Shown here one piece after another: positions 33,097 to 44,259 of a stretch of 64,000 bases of DNA. The DNA comes from Lactarius indigo (taxonomy: Eukaryota > Basidiomycota > Agaricomycetes > Russulales > Russulaceae), in assembly GCA_025766275.1 (NCBI GenBank), contig JAFKAC010000017.1, positions 186,001 to 250,000 of the forward strand, read 5' to 3'. Positions within the stretch are counted from its first letter, which is position 1; the number at the start of each line of letters is the position of its first letter. The notes beneath the pieces were generated by a model, which saw nothing but the letters and a program-made list of their open reading frames with translations, did no database searches and had not been told where the DNA came from. The position numbers and the translations under genes were made by a program.

Positions 33097-33408
33097 TGAA
33101 TGAATTTATATTCCAGAGCAGTATAATAATACAAAGCCGGTCTTCGACACAAGGAGTGGAAATAAGTATGTGTAAACGTAAGCTGGGCTCACATGTTGGC
33201 TGCGGATGCCGAGAAGGATGTAAGTAAATGCCGAGGCATGTACACAAGGTCACCTCAGACGTAGAGGAGGCCGGATCACGGAAAAAGGAAGCGTGGGTAA
33301 TTGATTAGCGAAAGCACAAGGCTCCTTATAAGGAGACGGAACACAAAGGGTTAGCGCTTACGGGGCTGTGCTGGGCACAGGGTGGCCGGTTGAGGTCGGA
33401 GAGCTCCT

Positions 33409-36400
33409 TCATCCTGGTTCTAGAGGACGCCGGGGTGCCGAAGCAGCTTTGGAATATTGGAGGAAGAGGCATAGTTGGTGCTCTAGTACGTAAAAGAGCC
33501 GGAGAGGAGTAGCGCGGTTGATGTGATAGTCAAAAGCCCTTTCACGATGACGTGTATACAAAGGGCAGTGGAAGATGACGTGGTTGAAGGAATACGGCAC
33601 TTTGCATGCTGTGCACATGGAGGCCTCAATGGGGAGGTCGGGCCGATGTCGGAGGGAGTAGTCGGAGGTGAAGGAATGGAGGGTGGCTAGTTGCATGGCA
33701 GTGGCATGAGCTTGGCGGTGGATGGGCTCATAGTCATCACTGGGCTTTTTGGGGGGTATGGCGGCCAGCCATAGTGGGTGGTTGCGTCCATCGGGTGGAC
33801 GGGTTGTATCGATGGAGTGGTGGTATGCTCGTGGGGTGGATAGTGAGGATAGGGAGGATTGCCAGTCCTTTGCCCAAGAGCGGAAGGCTGCGCCGCGTAG
33901 GTTCTTTTTGACCCACGTGACTGAACGGGTGGGTTGGGCGGCAGAAGGGGAGGCCGTGCTACAGGCTCTTGCCACTGCTTTGAAGGCGTCGGAGTCGGGA
34001 GCTCTCTTCCGGTCAATGGGCGACCACACAAGGGTAATCCTTGTGTCCCTGGGCTGAGAGAAGAAAGAAGAAAGAGACCGATGCCATGTAAGTAGTTCGC
34101 GCTGGTTATCAAGGGAGCGGAAGTTGGTGATTTGGGAAAGTGTGGAGTCGTTGTTGTATAGTATGTATATGGTGTTTGGGGCCGCATGTGAGCACTCAGC
34201 TGATATAAATTCCGCTGTCTTGGCAAGGCCAAACAGGGCAACGTCGTTGTCTTCCACCTCCGTACCCAGAACCCATGATCTAGTGATAGGGGGCCGCGTC
34301 CCATGAGAGACTTGGATCGCGGCAGCCCCCACGTGTTTGTTGTCGTAGCGATGTTTGTTTGTGATTTTCGTAACAACTCGGATAACCATTCGGTCAGAGG
34401 TGGGGCAGCTGTAAAGCTGCTTGGTCCACTCTTTCCGGGGCTTAGGGTTAGCCTTGCCCTCACAGTTCACGTAACCACCCCAGTTGGGAACTTCCCAGGG
34501 GGCTACAGCTGTGACGTCGACATGCTCAGTCAACAGTGGGTCAACTGAGCTTGCGAGAACCTCCAAGGCAGTGGGGTGCTGTTGGGTACATCCAGACCTA
34601 ACCCGTAATATGCTGTTACACACCACCCCTCCATTGCTGGAGTGTGGGCCGCTCTGGACCTCGCCTCCCCACTCTTCCCCAAGACGGGTCAGAAGTTGGG
34701 AGGTTCGGGGAACGTGGAACAGTCTGAGGGAAGAAGAAGTTGTTAGTTTAGTGAGGTACTGTTTGGCTGGTAGGATGCGCGTAAGTTCATGTAAGGGGCC
34801 GCGTGGGGCGGTGTGGAATGAACCAGACACAAGTCTTACACCGTCGTTTATCACCTTTTGGACTTTATTGATCAGTCCTTTGTTCCGTTTCTTGGTCATC
34901 CATAGTTGACACCCGTAAGAGAGAACGGGGAGGCAGATGGCGTTGAAGAGGAGTCGCCAGTTTGCAGAAGTGATGCCGCGTTTTGAGTTGCCCAGAAGTT
35001 GAAGAGATTTGATCGATGCTCTTGCCCTGTTGCACATGGTGTCGACATGTGGGTTCCAATCAAGCTTGTGGTTGATGAAGAAGCCGAGGTATCGGATGTT
35101 GTCCGATGCCGTAACTGGGTAGTAGGTGTTGTGGGTGGGGTCGGGAAGGTAGAGTGTCGTGGGGGGTGGCTGTCGGTTTCTAGCCCAGGGCTTGAGAAAG
35201 AAGATTAGTTCAGTTTTATCAGGTTCACATTCGAGGTTCGAGCGGTGAAGCCAGTCCTCGCATGCTCGGTACCGGTCATGCAATGACGTGGTGATTTGGT
35301 CCCACGTGTCACCGTGTGCGAATATCATACCATCATCAACATACATGCCGAGTGTGGAGTTGGTGGTCCCAGGTGGAGGTGCCAATTTGAGGAGGGTTGA
35401 CGTGTATATGGCGGAGAGGATTGGGGAGATAGGTGAACCTTGAGGTGTACCGATAGGCTGGGGGCGTATGTCGTCCATTTTGCTGTTGAAGGACATTTTG
35501 ACGCGGCGGTTATTGAGGAAGGATTGGACCCAACCATAGATCTGGGGGGGAAAACCGAGGTTCTTTAGCGTTGCTACCAATCGTCCACTGTGGACATGGT
35601 CGAAGAAGCCTTTAATGTCGAACAGTAGGGCTGCACATTTGCGGTTGAGGCGGTGGGCAGCTTGTACATCATGAATGAGGGTTAGTCCGGCATCTAATGT
35701 GGACGAGAAGGCTCTTGTGCCGAACTGCGTAGTGGGAAGGAGAGAATATTTGTCAGCACAAAAGGTGATATGTTTGGCGACTACTTTCTCCAGCAGTTTG
35801 CTGGTACACTCGATCAAAGAGATCGGGCGGTAAGCCTTAGAGACCAAGTAGCTCGGTTTCCCCGGTTTCGGGATTACCACAACTACTGCCATCTTCCAAG
35901 CTGTCGGATGATACTGTGCCGTGAGTAAGGCGTTGAAAAGGGCTACTATGTGTTGGGCGATAGCAGTCCAGGCCATTTTAAGGATGACCCAAGAGACGCC
36001 AGACTCCCCAGGTGTGGAGTGGTTATCGCAGGTGTTCAGGAGTCGTAAGACTTCTTCTTCATGTATGGCATTGAAAGGTCTTGTTGCGATTGGAGGTGGG
36101 TCGTCTGGTTGGTTAGGTTGTACTTCACCGAGATCGTCGACGAAGAACTTGCGGGCGAGTATACTGCCAATCTCTTCTTGTGAGAATCTTAATGAACCGT
36201 CAGTATCTGATAGCGCTGGGATGCCCGCTGCTCTGCGGCCATGTCTCCACTTCGCCACTTCCCACACGGGGGATTCCGATATGGTCTTGTTGTAGTAGGC
36301 GGTTTTCTTCGCTTTGGTGATCTTGCGAAGTTGGGTGACCTTGATGCGCCTTTCATCTGAATCATGGGTGGTGTCGGCAATTGCTTTGGAGGCGTCGCGG

Positions 36401-37401
36401 CATTCTTGATCCCACCAGGGGTTGCCGCGGGCAGTTTTGGGGTTCTTGACGCGCATATGGGTGAGACATGCTGACGTAATAGCGTTCTGTAAATCGACGG
36501 CAGCGTTCTCAAGCTCGCGTATGTCAGTAGTAAGACAAGGGGGTGGGAGTCGGGAGGTAATATCGTTTCGCCAGCGTCTCTCATCGTCCTCCGATTGGAA
36601 GACTGGGGAGAAGCATTGTTTTGGGGATTGTTTATCACCTCTATGTGTACCAGGGATGATCCACGCGAAGCGAATACCAGCGTGGTCGGAGCCAATGGAT
36701 GCTTCCCAATCGACAGTTGGAGGCGTGAAGGTGTGAAGGGATGCCGCATCATTGGTCCAGACGAGGTCAAGCGTGCTTTCTCGTTCGCTTTGTAGACCTC
36801 GTCTGGTGATGACACCTGGTTGGGAGGCAAGTGTAAAGAGGTTAGTGTCTACCCATTGTAATAGTTTGGGCGCCTGGGGGGATTGGGCCCACCCCGGCGG
36901 GGACCACTGGGGGGCGTGTAGGTTGAAATCCCCTACCAGTACTGTGGGGAAGGTGGGGTCAGTGTCTAGTGCTAGTAGAGAGCGGAGTGCTGAGGCGTCA
37001 GCTACGTCATTATAGAAGTTTATGAGTCTGAAAGAGTGTTTGTTTATACATACGTCCACAATCATCAGGGAGGGATGGTGGCAAAGGTCGAGGCAAGGGA
37101 TGATGTGTGCGGGGTGGAGGCGGTACTTGGAGGCGAGGCGGTCGTTCTTGCGGGTGTAGATCATGACCTTGGCGCGTTTGTTGTTGGAAAAATACGGGTA
37201 GTGTAGGTTCCATTTGGGGTTGTTGGCCCCTCCTAGAACGTCGACTCCGTTTTTAGTTTGGTCATTGCGGGTAGTGCCGATGGAGCTGAACCAGGGTTCT
37301 TGTATGCAAATGATGTCGTGTTGTGTGTCTTCTTGTAAGAGAGCGTGGGTAGCCGTATTGCGACGGCGCATGTTGACGGAAAGGATGGTCGTGCTATGCA
37401 T
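33409..37401 (-). CDS. LINE ORF2: endonuclease-reverse transcriptase
   Basis: An intact 1,330-residue protein that would nick the target and copy the RNA there. The apurinic-type endonuclease is at residues 1-245 (N10, E35 in QEPWF, D158-N160 in GDFN, S238-D239-H240). The reverse transcriptase spans about 480-780 (FDIKGFFD with D595, GTPQGSPISP, YVDD 687-690). An RNase H-like region at about 1010-1130 lacks the usual first aspartate and has DVALFG in place of the DAE motif, so it looks inactive. A C-terminal Cys-His motif (CTACKVPYSFNHVIFHC) follows. The ATG lies 2 nt after the ORF1 stop (TAA-TT-ATG), which suggests reinitiation. No stop or frameshift is present, so it is much younger-looking than the gypsy host. 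Confidence 0.93.
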   Translation of the reverse strand: MHSTTILSVNMRRRNTATHALLQEDTQHDIICIQEPWFSSIGTTRNDQTKNGVDVLGGANNPKWNLHYPYFSNNKRAKVMIYTRKNDRLASKYRLHPAHIIPCLDLCHHPSLMIVDVCINKHSFRLINFYNDVADASALRSLLALDTDPTFPTVLVGDFNLHAPQWSPPGWAQSPQAPKLLQWVDTNLFTLASQPGVITRRGLQSERESTLDLVWTNDAASLHTFTPPTVDWEASIGSDHAGIRFAWIIPGTHRGDKQSPKQCFSPVFQSEDDERRWRNDITSRLPPPCLTTDIRELENAAVDLQNAITSACLTHMRVKNPKTARGNPWWDQECRDASKAIADTTHDSDERRIKVTQLRKITKAKKTAYYNKTISESPVWEVAKWRHGRRAAGIPALSDTDGSLRFSQEEIGSILARKFFVDDLGEVQPNQPDDPPPIATRPFNAIHEEEVLRLLNTCDNHSTPGESGVSWVILKMAWTAIAQHIVALFNALLTAQYHPTAWKMAVVVVIPKPGKPSYLVSKAYRPISLIECTSKLLEKVVAKHITFCADKYSLLPTTQFGTRAFSSTLDAGLTLIHDVQAAHRLNRKCAALLFDIKGFFDHVHSGRLVATLKNLGFPPQIYGWVQSFLNNRRVKMSFNSKMDDIRPQPIGTPQGSPISPILSAIYTSTLLKLAPPPGTTNSTLGMYVDDGMIFAHGDTWDQITTSLHDRYRACEDWLHRSNLECEPDKTELIFFLKPWARNRQPPPTTLYLPDPTHNTYYPVTASDNIRYLGFFINHKLDWNPHVDTMCNRARASIKSLQLLGNSKRGITSANWRLLFNAICLPVLSYGCQLWMTKKRNKGLINKVQKVINDGVRLVSGSFHTAPRGPLHELTRILPAKQYLTKLTTSSSLRLFHVPRTSQLLTRLGEEWGGEVQSGPHSSNGGVVCNSILRVRSGCTQQHPTALEVLASSVDPLLTEHVDVTAVAPWEVPNWGGYVNCEGKANPKPRKEWTKQLYSCPTSDRMVIRVVTKITNKHRYDNKHVGAAAIQVSHGTRPPITRSWVLGTEVEDNDVALFGLAKTAEFISAECSHAAPNTIYILYNNDSTLSQITNFRSLDNQRELLTWHRSLSSFFSQPRDTRITLVWSPIDRKRAPDSDAFKAVARACSTASPSAAQPTRSVTWVKKNLRGAAFRSWAKDWQSSLSSLSTPRAYHHSIDTTRPPDGRNHPLWLAAIPPKKPSDDYEPIHRQAHATAMQLATLHSFTSDYSLRHRPDLPIEASMCTACKVPYSFNHVIFHCPLYTRHRERAFDYHINRATPLRLFYVLEHQLCLFLQYSKAASAPRRPLEPG

Positions 37402-37403
37402 AA

Positions 37404-40400
37404 TTAAACGACGTTAAGAGGGTTAGCGCTGATGTCGTTGAAGGATGAGAGGATTTCTTTGATCACTCTCCACTGTTCTTGTTGGGATGGGATTGCTGTG
37501 AAGTAGCGGAAGTCAATGGCATTTACAAGGAATTCAGAAATGGCTGGGGATATGATAACGTCCTTCCCGAATAGGAGGAAGAGGACGTCGATGATCTTAG
37601 CTTTGAGTTCTTTCTGTTTAGCTAGCTCTTCCGGTGATGGTTCCGGAACAAAAACTTCGTTAGCGAAGGCCAACCTCTGTTCTCTCGGAATGGAGTGGAG
37701 GAGGTAGAGCCTCGCTGTGAGGGGGACAGTTGGGTCTTCGCTATACTGTTGGGCTATGCTTTCGAGTTCAACATCAGCGTCTTTATCTGGGTGTAGTAAG
37801 CGGTAATGGTCGCGGATGTGAGCGGAAGTTAGGGGAAAATTAGCCTTTACGGCCAGGCGAGCTTCGACGCTGTCGATGCCTACGAATTTACCGTCTCCTT
37901 TTCCATTCCACTCGATGTCGTATTTGTTAAGGATGTCAAGTTCTTCGTCATAGTCTGCGGGAGGTACTAGAGCTCGGAAAGCTTTCTGTGTTTCTTGAAC
38001 GGTGGCGACGTGTTGGTCGAAGATGACGGGTACTGACTTCCAGTCCGGGAGGCCATTAGGGGCAGGCGTGAATGCTCCTCCTACTGTGTGAGCGGCGGGG
38101 GGGGCAGATGACGCGGTTAGGGGGCGGGCTGGGACTTTTGATGTAAGACGACCCTTGTTTGCTGTGAACGAGGCGGAGCCTGGGACGTTAGAATTGTGTT
38201 GGGCTACTGTACCTCGTCGTTTGCGGTTGTTCTTTCGTGTGACTGGGACGAAGGGTGCTTCCTCTAAATCGTCTACCCTAGCCTGGGGCACGGCACCTGC
38301 AGACGCTGACGTGCCCGATGGGCCCGCAGCCGGGGGTGTCGTCGCCTTCTCTTTACCCTTGACAGAGGGTTTGGAGGGGGCAGCAGGGGTGTCGGAAATC
38401 GTTGCGAGAGAGGGGGGCGAGAAGGAGCGTTTGGCGGGGCATTGCATGGAGCGCGCATTGTGATTGGGCGCTTTGCAGTTAAGGCATGGGAAGCGGCAGA
38501 AACATTTGCCAGCTTCCTTATGTTCGTTGGAGCGGGGGCAGTGGAAAGGGTGTTGGTTGGCAGGATGGGAGCCGCCACAGATATGACAAATAATTGAGTT
38601 GCGAGGAACTTGGCAGGCCGCGGTATCAGTGGCGTGTCCTATCTTATGGCAGCGTCCACACATGACAAGCGTGGGGTTGTCTCCGGTGATGATGAGTTGG
38701 ACTGGCTCGCTGAACATGAACAGTCCGTCGCGTTTAACTTGTTTGGCGATAGCGCCATCCTCGTCAACATATGCTACTTTGACCGTCGAATGGGTGTAGT
38801 TAGGAAGGTTGTGTGGGCTAGCTTGCCAATGAGGGGGGATACAGAGGCATGCGTCTGCGAAGGCTGGGTTGCGTCGAAGTTCCTCGGTGAGTTGATCAGA
38901 GTCGTGGATGGCGCCGTCAGCGTCCGCTGTGGGAGTCTTCCGGATTTGTGCATACGTCCATCCGTCGTTTGGGATAAGTCGTCCCGTTTTCAGTGGGTTG
39001 ACGAGGGCGGAAGCGAATTTGATTATTGAGCGGAAAGGGATGGAGCCCGCAATCTGATAGACAAAGTTGTTTGACGACTGGTGCAAAGACCATCGGCCGT
39101 CTAGGAGGACAATTGGAGATGACGTGAGTCATTCAATTTCTGAGCGAGCTGTGTTAACAATGACGGAGGGGGGGTGTTGCGTATGGTGGTCTCGAGTTGG
39201 GCGTCTGAGAGCCCTTGGCCCCGGATGACCGTTACCTCTGTGGTATTTGATTTTGCCCATCGGGCAGCAGCGTCACCACCACTCTTTCCTGCGCTATTGC
39301 GACCGGTGGAGGAGGTGATTTGGCGGGAGAGGGTAGAGTTGATGGACTGCTGGGTTACCGCTTTCTTGGTGACAACGGAAGACCAGGAGGGAGGGATTAG
39401 TGCCGTGGGGCCTGGGCGGGTGGAGCGGTTTACGGGGGGTGGGGCACGGGGCGGGTCTGGATTGCTCACAGTGGGCATGGCGGGCGCAGGGTCATCAGCT
39501 CGGGTCAAATGACTCGGAGCCTCGTCCATTGCGCTGGCCGACTTACTTGCAGTATTGGCGTTGGGAGGGGCTGTCACCGCCTCCGAACGTTTAGCTGCTT
39601 TCTGTCCTGCTTTAAGGGTTTTGCCTGAGATGAGGTCCGTGATTCGCGCGTCTTGCGCGGTGACTTGGGCCTCGAGGCGGGTGATTGTGCCCATAACCAT
39701 CTTCATCATAGCCATGAGCTCACTTTCGTCCGCAGGCGGGGCAGCGGGGATGGAAGGAGCGTCCAACGGCATAGAAGGGGTCGGGGCATCGTGAGGAGGG
39801 GTAGGTCCCATATCGCGTGTGACCGCGTGCATGGAAGCTTTTATCCCTCCGTTGTCTGATAACCGGTCTTGTAGGACATCGAGAGGATGGTCTTGGACCA
39901 TGTGATCCTCGACGTGTAGGGAGAGTCGTTCTGCCGGGGGCAGGGGGTCTGGGTTGGGGATAGCGTATGAGGGGAAGAGGGTCGTAGGGACGACTGGGGT
40001 GTCGGGGAGGGGTGGGAGTTCGATGGTAATATCAGATTGGGGTTCTTCGAGGTCGTCTGTTCGAACGCGTTTGATGCGAACAGGGGTGGGCGTCACATTG
40101 GGATCTGTGCGAAGAGGGGCGAGTGGCAGGGTAGAAGGCGCCTGCCGTTCGACGGAAGGGGCCCTGGAAGAAGCACGCGAGGGAGCGCGAGAGGACGGTA
40201 GCCAATCTTCTTCCGCGATGTTTGGGTCAGGGTTAGGTTTAAAGGCGTCTGGAGAGTTAGCGACTAGATTATAGCCGAGTTTCTTGGCTTCCGCCCGTAG
40301 CAGGGCGAGGTTTCTGGAGTTGGCATGGCGTACCTTCCATGCTTTGAGGTCCCTGCGGACTGAGTCGCGCTTGTTCTTTACGTACGCTTTGTGTTCGGCT

Positions 40401-42591
40401 GTGTACTGAGCCTTGAGGGCAGCGATGTCGGCGTCTACTTGTTGGATGGCGATGGTCTTGAGACGGTCAGATTCTGCCGCTTTGAAAGCCTTGATATCAT
40501 GCTGGATTGCGGTGAGAACTTCTGCGTGGGCACGCGTAAATTCGTCTGAACAGAGGGCCGCAATTTCGCTCTCCATGGTCTTCTTCATTTCACTGAGGAG
40601 GTCCCGACGCATGACGTCGATTTGTACCTGGCAGTCAGTACGAACTAACGCTTCGATTTGGGAGATGTTGAGCTCCTGCTCGGGGGTAACTGATTTGGCA
40701 CGTGTCTTCTGCTTGCCGTCTGGCTTTATGAAGCATGCATCCAGTGAGGAGAAGTTGTTGGAGGCGATCCATTTCTGCATGACCTCTTTGAATTCTTCGC
40801 GGTATATTTCTCGCCAGGTGTCGAGGTCGTTGAGTGCTTCCGCGTTAAGAGATTGGAAGATGGATTCCTTGACCTTGTCGCGGATGTAACGCCGTCACGA
40901 CGTTAGCTCGACTTGAGCTCGATATGGGCGGTAACAACTTAGCGGTGATCTCTCTAGCTTGAAGACACAAAGGTCCAAGTCGTATACACGGATGAATGCT
41001 CGGAGGCACACCCAAGACTTTATGGCTTTAACGACGAAGTCGAAAGTATTCAGATGGTGAAGCGAAGAGACAAGAAAGAAGTGACGATTCAAGAAGACCA
41101 AGATGGCGTATCTTGGTCTTCGTCAAGCACTATAAATACAAGTCGAGCAGGCTTTGAAGCGCTGCTATGAGTCATCGTAAAGTAGCGTCCAACGTATCGC
41201 GTAAAGTACTCAATCCTAATACCACTACTACCAGTATTAGTGGCGTTAGTCGTCAGTCAGCAATCCGTACTGTATCTCCTATCGCACTACCATATCACCG
41301 TAGATAAGTCCGCAACTAATATACCTTACCGCCGTAGTTGCAACCGGTACAGTAAGGGTAGCAGATCACGAGTCGAAACGTAACAGCGGATCTGGTTCAT
41401 CTCTTGTTCGTTATGTGTGACTTCGATGTGGACTTTCTGCTCAGGTCGAATGGTGCGGTTAGCGATGCGCTGTAAGGTGTGAGTCTGTTTTTCAATGAGG
41501 GAAGCGAAAAACTCTTCCGGGGACGTGTGAAGGGGATTAGACCGTTTAGAGTCATAGTAGCCCACTAACTGGAGGGCCATAGATCGGATAGCGCCTCCTT
41601 CAGAGAGCGGTTTGGGGATGTCTGGGCTGACGACAAAAGAGTCGATGGACCAGTTGAGGGATTTGTTACCGTTGGTTGCTCTGTTTGGGGAGCGCAGGTG
41701 GCCTCTGATGATAGCTGCCAAAACAGCCATGACCAAACGGTGCCAAGCTTGAGGAGTGAGGATGGAGACAGAGGTTTCGCCCTCTTTGAAGGCGGTGCCC
41801 GTATCTAAAGATTGTAAAGTGAGTAGTACAGCAGTCTGAAGGTTTTCCTGCCGGAAAGAGAAGTCGTTATCAAACCGGAACTGGAGCGGGCCGGTGAGGT
41901 AATACTGAGAGAAGCCCATGACGACGTCATTGATTTCTCGGGAAAATTCTTCTTTGAGCGTCTGATCATTCGCTTCAAATCCCACTATTTGATCCTCGTG
42001 GTTTAGATTGAGTGAGCTAGTCAGTTCCGTGCCATACTTAGCATTGGAGGTGTGGGTGGAGATGGGGGGAGGCATAGCGCCGCCAGCCACCGCTTGTGCA
42101 AGGTTAGCTTCCCTAGGTGCGGGGGGAGGGGAGGAGAAGCGGGTGGGTGAACGAGAGTGGGAGGAGGCCGGTTCTTCCGAGATGTGGGACCAGACCGAGG
42201 CGTTCGAGAGGCGTCGCGTGTTGGCACAAGGAGTCCTCGATGTGTTTCGGCCCCTGATTATAATTTCTTCCGGTGTGTCTGGAAGATCGGGGACAGCGTG
42301 TTGTCCTGCCGGTGGGACTGCAGGGTGTGTGCTTTCCTCTGACTCGGGGGAATTCATCCTCGAGTCTTGGTCCGCTTCTGGCGGGGGGGTAGAGCTGGTG
42401 ACGAGAAGTGGGTTGAGAGCCGTGCCCGGGTTCCCTTCGGTGGGGGGCATTGGGGTGAGTGACTCGTTTACAGTCACCGATGTGTATGTTTCGGGGTTTT
42501 GGAGAGGGGGGGTAGAAAAATGGTCAAAGTAGAGGTTACCCTCTTCGAGGGCGTCAGGGGGTAGGTCGGGGGGTGGATCCGGGTGGATCAT
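37404..42591 (-). pseudogene. LINE ORF1, interrupted by a solo LTR and a frame change
   Basis: Nucleic-acid-binding ORF1 in three pieces: 42591-41386, 40884-39101, and a piece ending at 37404. The ATG is at 42591. Removing the solo LTR and one GCGGA copy rejoins the first two in frame (QEMNQIR-DKVKES). The third lies in the -1 frame; the two frames overlap by about 30 nt near 39100-39130 (TGA in one, TAG in the other), either a programmed shift or an indel. The first part is Pro/Ser-rich with a folded middle. The second has long Glu/Lys-rich helices. The third carries three Cys-rich knuckles (CGRCHKIGHATDTAAC, CHICGGSH and CLNCKAPNHNARSMQC). About 1,500 residues in total, unusually long. Confidence 0.82.
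40885..41385 (-). repeat. Solo LTR inside LINE ORF1
   Basis: 501 bp, nearly identical to the 5' LTR of element F (60696-61196, also 501 bp), with a perfect duplication GCGGA (40880-40884 and 41386-41390). It is the innermost and therefore youngest layer of this nest. Confidence 0.95.
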
Positions 42592-42732
42592 CACTGGACA
42601 AGGGTCGCAAGGACACCAGGCATGTTCCTTGTCTGGTAAAGGGCAGATGTATTGGACAATGAGTACGATGAGTAGCTATACCAGCACCAGCGCTTAAAGG
42701 AGATGATGGTGGTACGAGGGAAAGAAGGGGCG

Positions 42733-42747
42733 TTTTCGCGTCAGTTT
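42733..42747. repeat. Target-site duplication of the LINE (copy 2)
   Basis: TTTTCGCGTCAGTTT, the partner of 33060-33074. It marks the exact 5' end of the LINE at 42732. Confidence 0.9.
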
Positions 42748-44259
42748 GGTGAGTGGTTTAGCGTGTGTTGCGAAGCCGCAGATAAAAAGTCTGTAAAAGT
42801 TACAAAAGCCAAGGAACGATCGAACATCTTTGACTTTGGTTGGCGTTGGCCACTCTTTGATGCCTTGAACTTTTACAGGGTCCATTCGGGTCACCCCCCT
42901 TTCAAGGATTACCCCCAGGTAATCCATCCGCGGCTGGTGGAACAGGCATTTCTTGAGTTTGAAATAGAGGTCGTGTTCGCGTGCGACGCTCAAAACATCA
43001 CGCACGGCGTTGATATGGGCTGCTAGGTCATGATCAAAATGAGTGGCTATGCCAATATCATCCATGTAGACACGTATCGTAGTCCCCAGATGTTCATGTT
43101 TCGCGATCGTGTCGTGGTAGATGTGATTCATCATCGCTTGGAAGGTGGCAGGGGAGTTGGTGAGGCCGAAGAACATGACCGTAGGCTCGAAAAGACCAAA
43201 TTTGGTTTTGAACGCCGCTTTCTCCTGATCCCCGTCTCAAATGCGGATGTTGTTGTAGCCCCAGCGGATGTCAAGCTTAGTATAGATATGTGCGTTACTG
43301 AGGTCAAGGATGAGGTCCTGTATCAGCAGCAGCGGATACTGATTGCGAATGGTGTGTGAATTAATAACACGATAATCCTGCACAGGGCGTAGTTTTCCGT
43401 CCTTCTTTTTAATGAAGAAGAAGGATGAGGCATACGGGGAAATGGAGGGGCGTAGATAACCCTGTTTCAACTTCTCGTCAAGGAAGTCCTTTAATTCGCT
43501 TTCTTCTTTTTGTGTCATGGGGTATATCTTACAGTCGATCGCCGCCAGCGCCGATGGCTTGAAGTCAATGGCATGATCCCAAGGTCTTGATGGAGGGAAG
43601 CGGTGCGAGGCCTGCTCGTTGAATAACGTGCTGAATTCTGCATATACCGGCGGCAGCACGGCTGCCGTTTGTTGTTGTTTTGCTGATATAGCCAACTCTG
43701 TCGAAGTGGTGGCTCGTGCGAAGGTTTCGTTTTCTAATTCCCAGACAATCGCTTCCTTTTCTGTTGTAATTAGAGCTTGTATGACGGGTGTGGTAAGTAA
43801 TTCTTCGGTAGTAGCCAGGACCACCGGTTGCATATCCGGATGCATCGTTGCTGTTGCCCAACTGATTGTGGGTTCGAAAGCGCTCAGCCATGGATAGCCC
43901 AGTACCATGTTTTCGCTGCCGAGGTCTGTGACCAAAAAGGTCATCCTCTTGATCTGTCTGCGTGTTTTCACTTCCAGGTTAACGTAATGAGTGATTAACC
44001 CAGCTTTGTTTTCCGTATTATCTATATTCCATATCTTGCGCGGCGTTTCTAATGGCCGTATCGGGACTCCTGCCCGGGCCGCCATTCCTGGTTTGATGAA
44101 GTTGTCGGTGGCTCCAGAGTCCACCAACGCGTTTGTTTCAGTCGTTTGGTAATTCATTCAGACAGTCACTGGAATTCGTAGCGATCGGTAGCGTGTTGTC
44201 ACAATTACAGAATTACATTGTAAAGCCCTCACCCAGACTGACGGGTTCAGGCGCTCTGA
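42733..44259 (-). pseudogene. Pol of element D, 5' part
   Basis: Protease (DSGATDNF) and reverse transcriptase (YMDDIGIATH) up to LTKLTRK, where the LINE lies. TGA at 44158-44160 and 43237-43239 interrupt it; both are arginine in element C. It is entered from gag through the heptamer at 44259-44265. Confidence 0.9.

Larger units (their letters stand above)
33075..42732 (-). mobile_element. Non-LTR retrotransposon (LINE), about 9.1 kb without the nested LTR
   Basis: Minus-strand LINE inserted into the pol of element D. It has a 25-nt poly(A) tail (T run 33072-33096), a 15-bp target duplication and two ORFs: a very long ORF1 with zinc knuckles, and ORF2 with endonuclease, RT, degenerate RNase H and a terminal Cys-His motif. 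The domain set fits the Tad1/jockey-like side of fungal LINEs; the exact clade is not fixed. The 5' end is preserved, with about 140 nt before ORF1. Confidence 0.93.
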
